In this document: positions 34,806-42,610 of the stretch, one piece after another
How positions within the stretch are numbered: position 1 is the stretch's first letter
Layout: every line of letters starts with the position of its first letter
Notes under the pieces: generated by a model
Databases searched by the model: none
Told to the model about the DNA's origin: nothing
What the model saw: only the letters and a program-made list of their open reading frames with translations
Program-made: the position numbers and the translations under genes
Assembly (NCBI RefSeq): GCF_900111515.1
Contig: NZ_FOHS01000005.1
Location: 62,001-126,000 of the forward strand
From: Hymenobacter actinosclerus
GTDB taxonomy: Bacteria; Bacteroidota; Bacteroidia; Cytophagales; Hymenobacteraceae
Direction of reading: 5' to 3'
DNA: 64,000 nt

Positions 34806-36287
34806 CTACTCAATCACCACCCGGGCGCTGGCGCGGACGCTAAGCCCGCGCACGTGCAGCGTGTATACCCCGGCGGGCAACGCTGCAGTATCAATGCGTA
34901 GGTCAGGGGCGGCGGCAGGCCGGTCCAGTTGTAGTCGACGTACGACCTGCCCCAAGGCATTGACGAGCTCTACCTGCACGTTACGGGCGGCCGAGAAGGC
35001 TGCCAGCTCCAGGGTGAGGTACTCGCGCGCGGGGTTTGGGTAGGGCCGCACCCTGGCCGTACCAGCCGCGGTCGCGGCCGACAGGAAGGTCCCGGTGTTG
35101 AGCAGTACTGCGGCCTTGCCGCCAATGTAGTCGACCAGGGCGACGTCCAGCCGTCCGTCGCCGTTGAGGTCGCCCAGCGCCACATCGTGGGTGCTGCCGC
35201 CGCCGCTGTCAAACTCGGTCGCCGTGAGCGGAAAGGACCCGGGAGTGGTTGCCGAGTTCACCAGCACCCCCACGCGCGAGTCGGCCGGCAAGAACTCCCG
35301 GTTACCCGTTACGATATCCGGCAGCTTGTCCCCGTTGATGTCGCCCAACTCCACGCTGTAAACGCCGCGCCTGCCCGCCGCTGCACTCAGCACGGGCGGC
35401 GCAAACGTGCCAGGAGTCCCGGCCGCGTTGAGCAGCACGGCCACGCGGCCGTCGTTGCCGGTGGCCACGACGATATCGGGGCGCCCATCCGCGTTTACAT
35501 CCCCCACGGCCAGGTCCTGCGGATAGCTGGCGCCGCTGCTATAAGTTACGACCGGGCCAAAGGTGCCCGGGGTGGATGCCCGGTTTAGCAGCACGCCAAT
35601 GCGGCCGCTACCCCCGCCGCACACCACCAAGTCAGCCCAGCCGTCGGCGTTGACGTCGGCCAGGGCGACTCCCACCGCGTTGCGCCCGCCGGTCGCGAAG
35701 ACCGTGGCCCTAGCGGGGAACGTGCCGGGCGCGGTAGCCGAGTTGAGTAGCACTGCCGCTTCGCCCTGCTCCGTGTCGAGCGCCACGATATCGGGGTGGC
35801 CATCCCCGTTGACGTCGCCGACCGCCAGGCTGCGGGGATCCCCCAGGGTGGAATAAAACTCCGCCGGCAAAAAGGTGCCGGGCCGCAGGGTAGAGTTGAG
35901 CATCACGGCCACCCCGCCGCCCTGCTGCAGCGCGGCCACCATATCGGGGTAGCCATCACCATTGACATCGGCGGCGACCACGCGCAGCGGATAGGCGCCG
36001 ATGGGGTAGGAGACGGCCGGGGCAAATCCGCCGGCGGCTCCCGGCTGATTGAGTAGCACATTAACCGTATTGGCGTACGAGCAGCTCACCACCAGGTCGG
36101 GCCGCGCGTCGCCGTTGAGATCTGCCACGGCCACCCCCTGCGGACTGGCCTGCACGGCCAGCAGCCGGGGCGGGGCAAAGCTTTGGGCCCGCGCGCCGGC
36201 CAGCAGGCCGCCCGACAGCAGAAGAGTGGCCAGGCTCAGCCGGAGGGCTTGCTTGCTTGCAAAGGGGGTTGAAAATTGAAGCATCAT
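34806..36287 (-). CDS. Secreted FG-GAP/VCBS-repeat protein with T9SS sorting domain
   Basis: 493 aa. Signal peptide (cut near AGARAQ, residue 35). Residues about 45-400 are seven or so FG-GAP/VCBS repeats, each with a calcium-binding-like DxNxDxxPD loop (DLNGDARPD, DVNGDGYPD, DVNADGRPD, DINGDKLPD, DLNGDGRLD) and a VLLN strand, a seven-bladed propeller layout. The C-terminus is a T9SS type A sorting domain (YPNPAREYLTLEL ... LPAGVYTLHVRG). Start at the ATG at 36287 or the next codon. It converges with the NHL protein gene. Confidence 0.88.
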   Translation of the reverse strand: MMLQFSTPFASKQALRLSLATLLLSGGLLAGARAQSFAPPRLLAVQASPQGVAVADLNGDARPDLVVSCSYANTVNVLLNQPGAAGGFAPAVSYPIGAYPLRVVAADVNGDGYPDMVAALQQGGGVAVMLNSTLRPGTFLPAEFYSTLGDPRSLAVGDVNGDGHPDIVALDTEQGEAAVLLNSATAPGTFPARATVFATGGRNAVGVALADVNADGWADLVVCGGGSGRIGVLLNRASTPGTFGPVVTYSSGASYPQDLAVGDVNADGRPDIVVATGNDGRVAVLLNAAGTPGTFAPPVLSAAAGRRGVYSVELGDINGDKLPDIVTGNREFLPADSRVGVLVNSATTPGSFPLTATEFDSGGGSTHDVALGDLNGDGRLDVALVDYIGGKAAVLLNTGTFLSAATAAGTARVRPYPNPAREYLTLELAAFSAARNVQVELVNALGQVVRRLQLDRPAAAPDLRIDTAALPAGVYTLHVRGLSVRASARVVIE

Positions 36288-36403
36288 GAAAAACCAAGTA
36301 AGTAACGCCCCTCCTTCAGGCCCCCCGCTGGCGAGCCTTTAGCATGCGTGCACGGAAGAAAGTAGATAAAAAGCAGGCCGGCCCCCTGGCGCAGATAAAG
36401 CGC

Positions 36404-37327
36404 CTAGCGCAGGCCCTGCATTTTGAGAAACAGGCCTCCCGGATTCTTGTCGGCTTTGATTCGCTCGGTCTTCAGCTTGTAAATGAAGGCGAACAGCGCA
36501 TCGACGTGCTTGGTCGACTGCAAGATATCCTGTACCAGCTGCGGCTCCTGAATGCCCAGGCTCTCGAGGTGCTTGCGCGCCAGCTGCACCTTGGCATCGT
36601 CGGCTTCCAGTTCAAAGGGGATGGGCAGCTGTTGGGGGACTTGGGTGTTGACGTAGAACTTAATGCTTTGGTAGGAGCGGCCTTTCTTCAGCAGCTCATA
36701 CTTAATGCGCAGGTCGGTGTGCTCGTTGATCTGGGTGGTGGCCACATCCAGCACGTACTTCTGCAGGGAAGAGATCTGGGTGTACTGCTCGGGTTCCTTG
36801 CCCGAGAGGTCCTTGAGCTTGAGCATGGCCTTGAACTCGTCCAGCGAGTAAGTTTTGGTCTCGCCAATGTCCTTCCACTGCGAGGCCAGCTGGTAGATGC
36901 GCTTGGCGTATTTACTCGACAGGCTGAAGGCGGCCTGCAGCCGGTAGGAAGTGAAGTTGCTTTTTAAATCAATGAGGTAGGGGCGCATGCGCTCGGATAT
37001 TTCGAGCTCAATCGTGCCCTCACCCTTGCGGTAGAGGGCCGAGGACAAGAGGCTGACCTGCAGCAGGGTTTTGCCCGTGTCGATGTGGTAAACCCGGCTG
37101 TTGAGCTGCTCGGTGGAGTCGAGCAGCTGCTTGTAGTTCCAGGTGCGGCCGGTGAGCTCCTGCAGCTCCTGCACCCGGATTTCATAGATGGTGCCCGACT
37201 TGTCGTGCTTGGTGAGCTTGGAGAGCAGCGAGAAGACAATGTCCATCTCGCAGGCGCTCATCTCGTAGCGGGCCGTGGTGAGCGCATTGTGCTGCCGGAT
37301 TTCTATTGGAACGGTAGAATCACTCAC
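36404..37327 (-). CDS. repB: Rep_3-family plasmid replication initiator
   Basis: About 307 aa. I choose the GTG at 37327 (then SDSTVPIEIRQHNALTTARY), because a TTG 33 bp upstream would lie inside the -7 box at 37358-37365. IEIRQHNALTTARYEMS opens the first winged-helix domain; YEIRVQELQELTG and SFTSYRL/LSSKYAKRIYQLASQWK fit Rep_3 initiators, which bind iterons with two winged helices. The second domain includes YSLDEFKAMLKL and GRSYQSIKFYV. The iteron array lies just upstream. The inverted half-iterons at its promoter suggest self-repression. Confidence 0.93.
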   Translation of the reverse strand: MSDSTVPIEIRQHNALTTARYEMSACEMDIVFSLLSKLTKHDKSGTIYEIRVQELQELTGRTWNYKQLLDSTEQLNSRVYHIDTGKTLLQVSLLSSALYRKGEGTIELEISERMRPYLIDLKSNFTSYRLQAAFSLSSKYAKRIYQLASQWKDIGETKTYSLDEFKAMLKLKDLSGKEPEQYTQISSLQKYVLDVATTQINEHTDLRIKYELLKKGRSYQSIKFYVNTQVPQQLPIPFELEADDAKVQLARKHLESLGIQEPQLVQDILQSTKHVDALFAFIYKLKTERIKADKNPGGLFLKMQGLR

Positions 37328-37357
37328 GACTGTAGGAGCTATAGTAATGATAGAGAG

Positions 37358-37415
37358 CAAACATACCGCTTAAATCGCAAACTAATAGAGTTGAATTGCG
37401 ACTCTATCTATAAGC
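37358..37415 (-). promoter_or_regulatory. rep promoter with inverted half-iterons
   Basis: On the minus strand TATGTTTG (37358-37365) fits the -7 consensus TAnnTTTG. Just upstream, 37380-37415 reads AACTAATAGAGTT and ACTCTAT on the plus strand, that is, half-iterons in inverted orientation. This is the usual place for Rep to repress its own gene. Confidence 0.6.
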
Positions 37416-37436
37416 AATCCGGCCACGCAGGAGCTG

Positions 37437-37804
37437 ACTTATAAAACCTATTAGTTGGCGAGGCGCCGGATTAGGAAGGCAGCTTATAAAAGCTATTAAT
37501 TCAACTTATGAAACCTATTAGTTCAGCTTATAAAAGCTATTAGTTCGCGGGGCACTGGATTGGGACATGAGCTTATAAAAGCTATTAGTTCGCATTGCCT
37601 CATCCAGGTGGGGGAGGCTGGTAGGGAGGTGGCTTATAAAAGCTATTAGTTGGACCTGTCAGGCGAATTGATAGCTTTCAAATTAGCAGCTATTACTTAG
37701 CTTATGAAAGCTATTAGCTCAGCTTATAAAACCTATTAATTGGCTTATAAACTCTATTAGTACACTGATGAAACCTATTACTTAGCTTATGAAACCTATT
37801 GCTA
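37437..37804 (+). repeat. Iteron array of the replication origin
   Basis: Eleven direct 20-bp iterons, consensus GCTTATAAAAGCTATTAGTT, at 37437, 37482, 37504, 37526, 37571, 37632, 37700, 37722, 37743, 37764 and 37785. Many are 21-22 bp apart (two helical turns), others are separated by 45-68 bp. The adjacent Rep_3 gene is the obvious binding protein. Confidence 0.93.
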
Positions 37805-38369
37805 AAGCCACTTAAGTTGCTGTAGTATATGATGTTATGAGGCCTGCAAATACCTTAAATACTTAAAATACTCACAAGCTTGTTGAAGCTGGAGTACAAA
37901 AGCTTTCAAAACGGTGGTCCGGGGCGAAGTCAGAACAGAAACAACAAAGAAAGAGGGTATAAATAAGCACAAGCAGGGATTGTACTATTTAAGTATTTTT
38001 ATGCCTTTTTCTACTAACATGGCTTTGATTATCTACCCCCTAAAGTAACCTAATATCCTGTCCTATACTCCTCAGACGGCTGATTAATAGATTTTATACG
38101 TCTCCTCCATCACTTCTTAGCTGACTGAACGATTGTTCTTACCAGCGTTAGCAACGGCTGCTGAAACGATCAAAAGGCGCGATATTCAGGGCTTTAAGGG
38201 GAATAACTGTGGTTCAGGGGCTATAAATAGCTTCTTTAGCTAGTCCTGCGGCCGGTGAGTGGGTGGCGCAATAAGGCCAACTAATAGATTTTATAAGTCA
38301 AAATCCTGCTCTGCGATCTCTGAGTTCAAGTTATTGAATGCCCGTTAGCCCTTCTTTGACCCGTTGACC
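37805..38369 (+). other. AT-rich part of the origin with two inverted iterons
   Basis: No gene. Two iterons in the opposite orientation occur at 38081-38100 (ATTAATAGATTTTATACG core) and 38279-38298 (AACTAATAGATTTTATAAGT). The AT-rich stretches around 37830-38060 are candidates for duplex opening. I could not find an exact DnaA box. Confidence 0.6.
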
Positions 38370-38624
38370 ATGACCAGCTACTGTGCCTTTCGCGCCCTGA
38401 GCTTCGAGCAGCAACTTCCTATTCTCTATGCGGAAGGAGAATTCGTAGCTAATCGCTACGAGGAGGAAGATGCAGTCAACCTTTACCGCTTACCCGGGGG
38501 CTTCTTTGTGGAGCTCTTTTACGACCAGCACGAAAACCAGGTCGTGCGGCTGCGCACCTTTACCAGCAGCCAGCAGCTAGAGGATTATACGCCCTACATC
38601 GACTTGTCCGACCTGGGACTTTAA
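38370..38624 (+). CDS. Small protein, family shared with 29270-29533
   Basis: 84 aa from the ATG at 38370 (MTSYCAFRALSFEQQLPILY); a TTG two codons earlier is less likely. The stretch AVNLYRLPGGFFVELFYDQH and LEDYTPYIDLSDL suggests a compact alpha/beta protein. It shares a core pattern with the 87-aa protein at 29270-29533. It lies between the origin and the recombinase gene. Function unknown. Confidence 0.72.
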   Translation: MTSYCAFRALSFEQQLPILYAEGEFVANRYEEEDAVNLYRLPGGFFVELFYDQHENQVVRLRTFTSSQQLEDYTPYIDLSDLGL

Positions 38625-38861
38625 GCTGCTCTGCTGGGACGGCGTCGCATGAGCCCAGCCCTAAAAAGCTGGTTGAATTAGCAACTAGTGGGCGCTTGCG
38701 GGCTCATGGCATCAGGCGGCCGTGGCAGACGCTAGCACAAATGCAATGCCTTCACGTGACCCGTGCCCCCCCCAACTAGACCCAGGAGCCGGCTGAAAGC
38801 AAAAAGCAGCAAAAAGCAGCTAGAAGATAGGGACTCGCAAGAGTTAATCAAAACCAAATTA

Positions 38862-38896
38862 ATAAGGACTGATAAGGTTTACTTATCGTTCCTTAT
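38862..38896. promoter_or_regulatory. dif/cer-like recombination site
   Basis: Two 15-bp arms, ATAAGGACTGATAAG (38862-38876) and CTTATCGTTCCTTAT (38882-38896), match as inverted repeats at 13 of 15 positions around a 5-base centre. Read as arms ending in GATAA and starting with TTATCG, with a 7-base centre GGTTTAC, it has the form of Xer dif/cer sites (ATAA, 6-8 bases, TTAT). It lies 50 bp upstream of a tyrosine recombinase gene. It could also be an operator. Confidence 0.55.
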
Positions 38897-38905
38897 ATTA
38901 GTGGG

Positions 38906-38926
38906 GCGAAAACGTGTACTTTTCGC
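38906..38926. repeat. Short perfect inverted repeat before the recombinase gene
   Basis: GCGAAAA, 7 bases, TTTTCGC, ending 19 bp before the recombinase ATG at 38946. Possibly an operator or a leader hairpin. Confidence 0.5.
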
Positions 38927-38945
38927 TTCGCTACTCCTTATATAT

Positions 38946-39914
38946 ATGGCTACCGAAAATCAGCTGCCCGTCGTTCAGTCTTCGCCCGCCGCGCAGGTGC
39001 CCGCCCACCTGGTCGATTCCACCCAGCGCTATGTCGAGTCCGGGTTGCGCGGGGCGGACAACACGGTGCGCGCCTACGCTGGGGACTGGAAGCGCTTCTC
39101 GGCCTGGTGCGCGCTGCACCAGCTGAATTCATTGCCGGCGCCAATCGAAGCGCTGGTGGGATTTTTGACGGAGCTGGCCGATGCCGGGAAAAAGTATGCT
39201 ACCATTGAGCGGCACGCCGCCGCCATCGCCAAGGCCCATGAATTGGCTGGAGTTGAGTCGCCCACGGCCGACAAGAAACTTAAGGTGCTGCTCAAAGGCA
39301 TTGCTCGGGAGATCAAGACCCGGCAAAAGCAAGCGCCCGCGTTTTCGCTGGAGAGCTTTAAGCGTACGATTAAGAGCATCGATGTTACTGCCCCGGCCGG
39401 ATTACGCAACCGGGCTTTGCTGCTGCTGGGCTTTACGGGTGCCTTTCGCCGCTCGGAGCTCGAAGCGCTCAACATCGAGGATCTGGCCTTTGATGACGAC
39501 GGCCTGGTGGTCACGCTGCCGCAGAGTAAAACGAATCAGTTGGGCCAAGCCGAGGAGAAGGCCATTTTCTACTCGCCGGATTCTGCGTTATGTCCTATTC
39601 GCTGCCTGCAGGCCTGGCTGCGGGTGCTGGGTCGTACGGAAGGGCCAGTGTTTGTGTCACTACGCAAAAACAACCAGGTAACGGCACGCCGTATGACCAC
39701 CAAGTATACTAACCTAATTGTGCAGCAGTACCTGGGCCCGCAGTTTACAGCTCACTCTCTGCGGGCATCGTTTGTGACGGTATCGAAGCTTAATGGAGCC
39801 GATGACAGCAAAGTAATGAACCAGACCAAGCACAAAACCTCAGCAATGATTCGGCGCTACACTCGTCTCGATAATGTACGGCAGCATAATTCAGCGAAGG
39901 AACTTGGTCTCTGA
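38946..39914 (+). CDS. Tyrosine recombinase (XerC/D-like integrase)
   Basis: 322 aa from the ATG at 38946 (MATENQLPVVQSS); the upstream extension crosses the dif-like site and is unlikely. An N-terminal SAM-like core-binding domain (about 20-125, NTVRAYAGDWKRFSAWC) is followed by the catalytic domain with Arg168 (GAFRRSEL), Lys195 (SKT), His270/Arg273 (HSLR), His296 and Tyr305 (RRYTR), so all catalytic residues are present. Family roles are integration, inversion or multimer resolution. The site at 38862-38896 and the nearby origin favour plasmid resolution here, as inference. Confidence 0.9.
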   Translation: MATENQLPVVQSSPAAQVPAHLVDSTQRYVESGLRGADNTVRAYAGDWKRFSAWCALHQLNSLPAPIEALVGFLTELADAGKKYATIERHAAAIAKAHELAGVESPTADKKLKVLLKGIAREIKTRQKQAPAFSLESFKRTIKSIDVTAPAGLRNRALLLLGFTGAFRRSELEALNIEDLAFDDDGLVVTLPQSKTNQLGQAEEKAIFYSPDSALCPIRCLQAWLRVLGRTEGPVFVSLRKNNQVTARRMTTKYTNLIVQQYLGPQFTAHSLRASFVTVSKLNGADDSKVMNQTKHKTSAMIRRYTRLDNVRQHNSAKELGL

Positions 39915-40089
39915 AATACTGGCATTATTTATTAAATCACTTTCAATACGGATAACAAGCCAATACGAATTATAACTATTTAATTATTTAGGTTTTATTA
40001 TTTTAAATGAGCATCAATTATTTTGTTATTTAAATATATTCTCGAATAATTTAAGCTAGTATCAGTTTGTTATCTGAAAATAATACTTC

Positions 40090-40853
40090 TCAAAAGTGTT
40101 GCGTTATTTTATGTAGTTCCATTTGAATTTCCTTTTGCTTTTTTTCGCCAGCCAGTAAAATGGAGTTTTTAGTGGTGTTCATTTTATCTTTCGTAAGGGT
40201 GATCTCCTGACATATCTGGTTGATTTCAGCTTTGAGGATATTTAAGCGTTGGGTAAGGGTTTGCAGTTCCTGCGCTTTCTGCTGGATCAGTTCTTCCTTA
40301 GGCCGCACCTCTTTATTGTACTGCTGCGCGTGGGCACTCTGAAAAGCATTTAAATCCAGACCAATCAGGTTTAGGTATTCCTGGCCGGTGGAGAGGAGCT
40401 TTTCTTTGGTGAGCCTGGTGCTTTTTAAAACGTTGTAAGCGGTCTGGTATCGGAGGGCTTCGTCCTAAATGTCGTCAATGTCCAGTCAGCTTTCCACAAA
40501 CTCCTTATAATCAGCTCCCTGAAACAAGGGGTTGCGGGCGTTCGCTTCATAAATCAGCCGCTCAAAGTACTGCTCGTGTTCTGGAAAATGTTCCGTAATG
40601 GTGCCCCCGGGTGAATAGATGGGAACATGGTCTGGAATAGTGTTGGGGGGAGGGGGAGCCCATTAATCAATGGATGCTGGGCGTTCTCGGGAACAGATGG
40701 GACTGCTGGGGGGAAGAAGGTAGGCGTGGCAGGCACTGCCGCCGGAGCGGTGACCGGTGGAGCGGTGACCGGTGGATTCGGTTTGGCCGGTCCTTGTTTG
40801 GAATCGTCTTCAAACTCCACAAACGGCGTCAACAACTGCTTTAATAAACGCAT
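40090..40853 (-). pseudogene. Decayed coiled-coil protein gene
   Basis: The minus strand starts MRLLKQLLTPFVEFEDDSKQ, runs through a Pro-rich part (PPVTAPPVTAPAAVPATPTF), then needs a frame change near 40630 (a G-rich run) to continue as GTITEHFPEHEQYFERLIYE. Two in-frame stops follow (TGA near 40486, TAG near 40467) before ALRYQTAYNVLKSTRLTKEK and a long coiled coil (residues KAQELQTLTQRLNILKAEIN and on). The last 73 codons remain open to 40090. I do not recognise the family. It was probably cotranscribed with the truncated gene upstream. Confidence 0.6.
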
Positions 40854-40864
40854 AGGAAGAGAGC

Positions 40865-41120
40865 TTATTTATTGAGGCTCAGCAGGAACCTGATGACAAA
40901 GTTTGCATCCCAGTCAAAAACAAAGGTGTCGGTGCCGGTCGCCTCGGCCAAGCCTTTGTAAATATTCAAGCCCGAGGCCATTTTCTTGTCGGCGGCCTTG
41001 TACGCCCCCGGAGCCTTGAGCACGGTATATGTCTGATTATTGAGCCAGCAGACAGACAAGTTGCCGTACGCGCCTGAAAACCACGACCAGTCCTTGCCTG
41101 TACTACCCGAGGCTGTGCTT
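40865..41120 (-). pseudogene. C-terminal fragment of a truncated gene
   Basis: About 84 codons without their own start: DWSWFSGAYGNLSVCWLNNQ, then YTVLKAPGAYKAADKKMASG, ending VFDWDANFVIRFLLSLNK. The frame remains open into the nuclease gene at 41132, but that part is antisense and not protein-like. The 5' part of the original gene appears to have been replaced by the nuclease gene. Family unknown; its stop is 11 bp from the start of the decayed coiled-coil gene, like an operon. Confidence 0.5.
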
Positions 41121-41131
41121 AACTTTCCGGG

Positions 41132-42022
41132 ATGAACGTTTTCCGTCTGCCAATCCTGCTGACAACCTTGGCCCTGGCCACTGCTGCCTGCTCCACTACC
41201 AACGACCCCGCCCCAGCTATTCCCCCCGTTACCCAGCCGCCAATTGTGCCGCCGGTGGTCGGCCCGTCGACCGAGCACCTGAATATGGGCAACCCCAGCG
41301 GGGCCACGGCCGACATCAACCAGCCGACTAACTACCTGCTCAGTAAGCCCCAGTACGCGCTCAGCTACCACCGCGACCGCGGCATCCCTACCTGGGTCAG
41401 CTGGCACCTCAACGCCAGCTGGCGTGGATCCGCCGCCCGCCAGGACGACTTCCGGGCCGATAATACCCTGCCCGCTGGTTGGTACCAGGTGCAGTCTACT
41501 AGCTACTCGGGTTCGGGGTTTGACCGGGGCCACCAGTGCCCCTCGGCCGACCGCACCAACACGGTGGACGATAACTCGGCCACCTTCCTGATGAGTAACA
41601 TGGTGCCCCAGGCCCCGCGCAACAACCAGCAGACCTGGGCTAACCTGGAAAACTACACCCGCACCTTCCTCAACTCCGGCAACGAAGTCTACATCATCTG
41701 CGGCGCCTACGGCAAGGGCGGCACGGGTTCGGGCAGTTTCGCCACAACTATCGATCAGGGCCGCGTCACCGTCCCTGCGCGCCTCTGGAAAGTGGTGGTG
41801 GTACTGCCCGTCGGCGATAACGACGTCACCCGTGTGAGTACCAGCACCCGCGTCATCGCCATCGACACGCCCAACGATAACTCCATCAATATCGACTGGG
41901 GCCAGTACCGCGTCAGCGTCGACGCCATTGAAGCCGCCACCGGCCTCGACCTGCTCTCGGCCGTGCCCGTAGCCGTGCAGCAGTCCATCGAGGCCCTGGT
42001 TGATAAAGGAGCTACAAATTAA
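41132..42022 (+). CDS. DNA/RNA non-specific endonuclease, probable lipoprotein
   Basis: 296 aa. The N-terminus is a lipoprotein-like signal ending ATAAC (Cys20), then a Pro-rich linker (residues 25-45), then a NUC1 nuclease domain. The catalytic DRGH sits in GSGFDRGHQCPSADRT near residue 131, with MSNMVPQAPRNNQ/WANLE following. The catalytic domain is very close to that of the 439-aa nuclease at 21583-22902, which has an extra N-terminal beta domain, so one is probably a recent duplicate. Likely surface- or periplasm-bound. Confidence 0.9.
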   Translation: MNVFRLPILLTTLALATAACSTTNDPAPAIPPVTQPPIVPPVVGPSTEHLNMGNPSGATADINQPTNYLLSKPQYALSYHRDRGIPTWVSWHLNASWRGSAARQDDFRADNTLPAGWYQVQSTSYSGSGFDRGHQCPSADRTNTVDDNSATFLMSNMVPQAPRNNQQTWANLENYTRTFLNSGNEVYIICGAYGKGGTGSGSFATTIDQGRVTVPARLWKVVVVLPVGDNDVTRVSTSTRVIAIDTPNDNSINIDWGQYRVSVDAIEAATGLDLLSAVPVAVQQSIEALVDKGATN

Positions 42023-42242
42023 CCCCTGGCTAATTCAATTGCTGTATAAGCACTGCCCCCACAACCAAATAGCCCCGATCTCACCGGCCGGAGATATTTG
42101 CATTTAGCCCTGGGGCTGCTACAACAACTCCATCGCTGATCTATTCATCCGCTCCGTACATTCCTGTGCCTGTTGCCCTTGCTTCACCGTCGCCGCCAAC
42201 ACGGCTGCCCCGATGCTGCCTGCTGTAACCAGGTGCCCGGTG

Positions 42243-42608
42243 TCAATAGTAGCCTTTGCCAGCAACGCAATGCCGCACTCCTCCCCGTGGATTATCCATA
42301 TCACCCACGTAGCGCGGAATGAGGTGACAGTGGAAATGGGGCACTGTCTGGCCCGCCACCTCGCCGCAATTCATGCCGATGTTGTACCCATCCGGTCGGT
42401 ATTGCTGCTCAATAAGACACTTCGCCTGAGCAATGACCACCGGCAGGTGCAGTTGCTCTTCCAGCGTTAAGGCAAAGTAATCCGGCCGTAGGTGGTTGGA
42501 AATAATCAATGAATGTCCCGGCGAGACGGGATACCCGTCCCGGATAACGAAGAAAAACGCGTCCCGGTAGAGAATCCGCTCGGCAGGCACCTGCAGAAAT
42601 ACGCTCAT
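42243..42608 (-). CDS. HIT family protein
   Basis: 121 aa from the ATG at 42608 (MSVFLQVPAERILYRDAFFF). The histidine triad His91, His93, His95 in HFHCHLIPRY is intact, and the C-terminal PRGGVRHCVAGKGYY is as in small HIT hydrolases, which cleave or transfer nucleotides at the alpha-phosphate. It begins 3 bp after the HNH gene ends, so the two are cotranscribed. With the HNH partner and the neighbouring McrBC genes it may be part of a defence or nucleotide-signalling unit; this is inference. Confidence 0.9.
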   Translation of the reverse strand: MSVFLQVPAERILYRDAFFFVIRDGYPVSPGHSLIISNHLRPDYFALTLEEQLHLPVVIAQAKCLIEQQYRPDGYNIGMNCGEVAGQTVPHFHCHLIPRYVGDMDNPRGGVRHCVAGKGYY

Positions 42609-42610
42609 GG

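Noticed and set aside
37437..37804. Regularly spaced repeats as a possible CRISPR array
   Set aside because: Spacing is 21-68 bp with 20-bp units and almost no spacers in places; the adjacent Rep_3 gene identifies them as iterons.
42119..42304. Minus-strand frame of 61 codons at the end of the HIT gene
   Set aside because: It overlaps the HIT gene in another frame, and the HIT protein already ends with the family's usual C-terminus.
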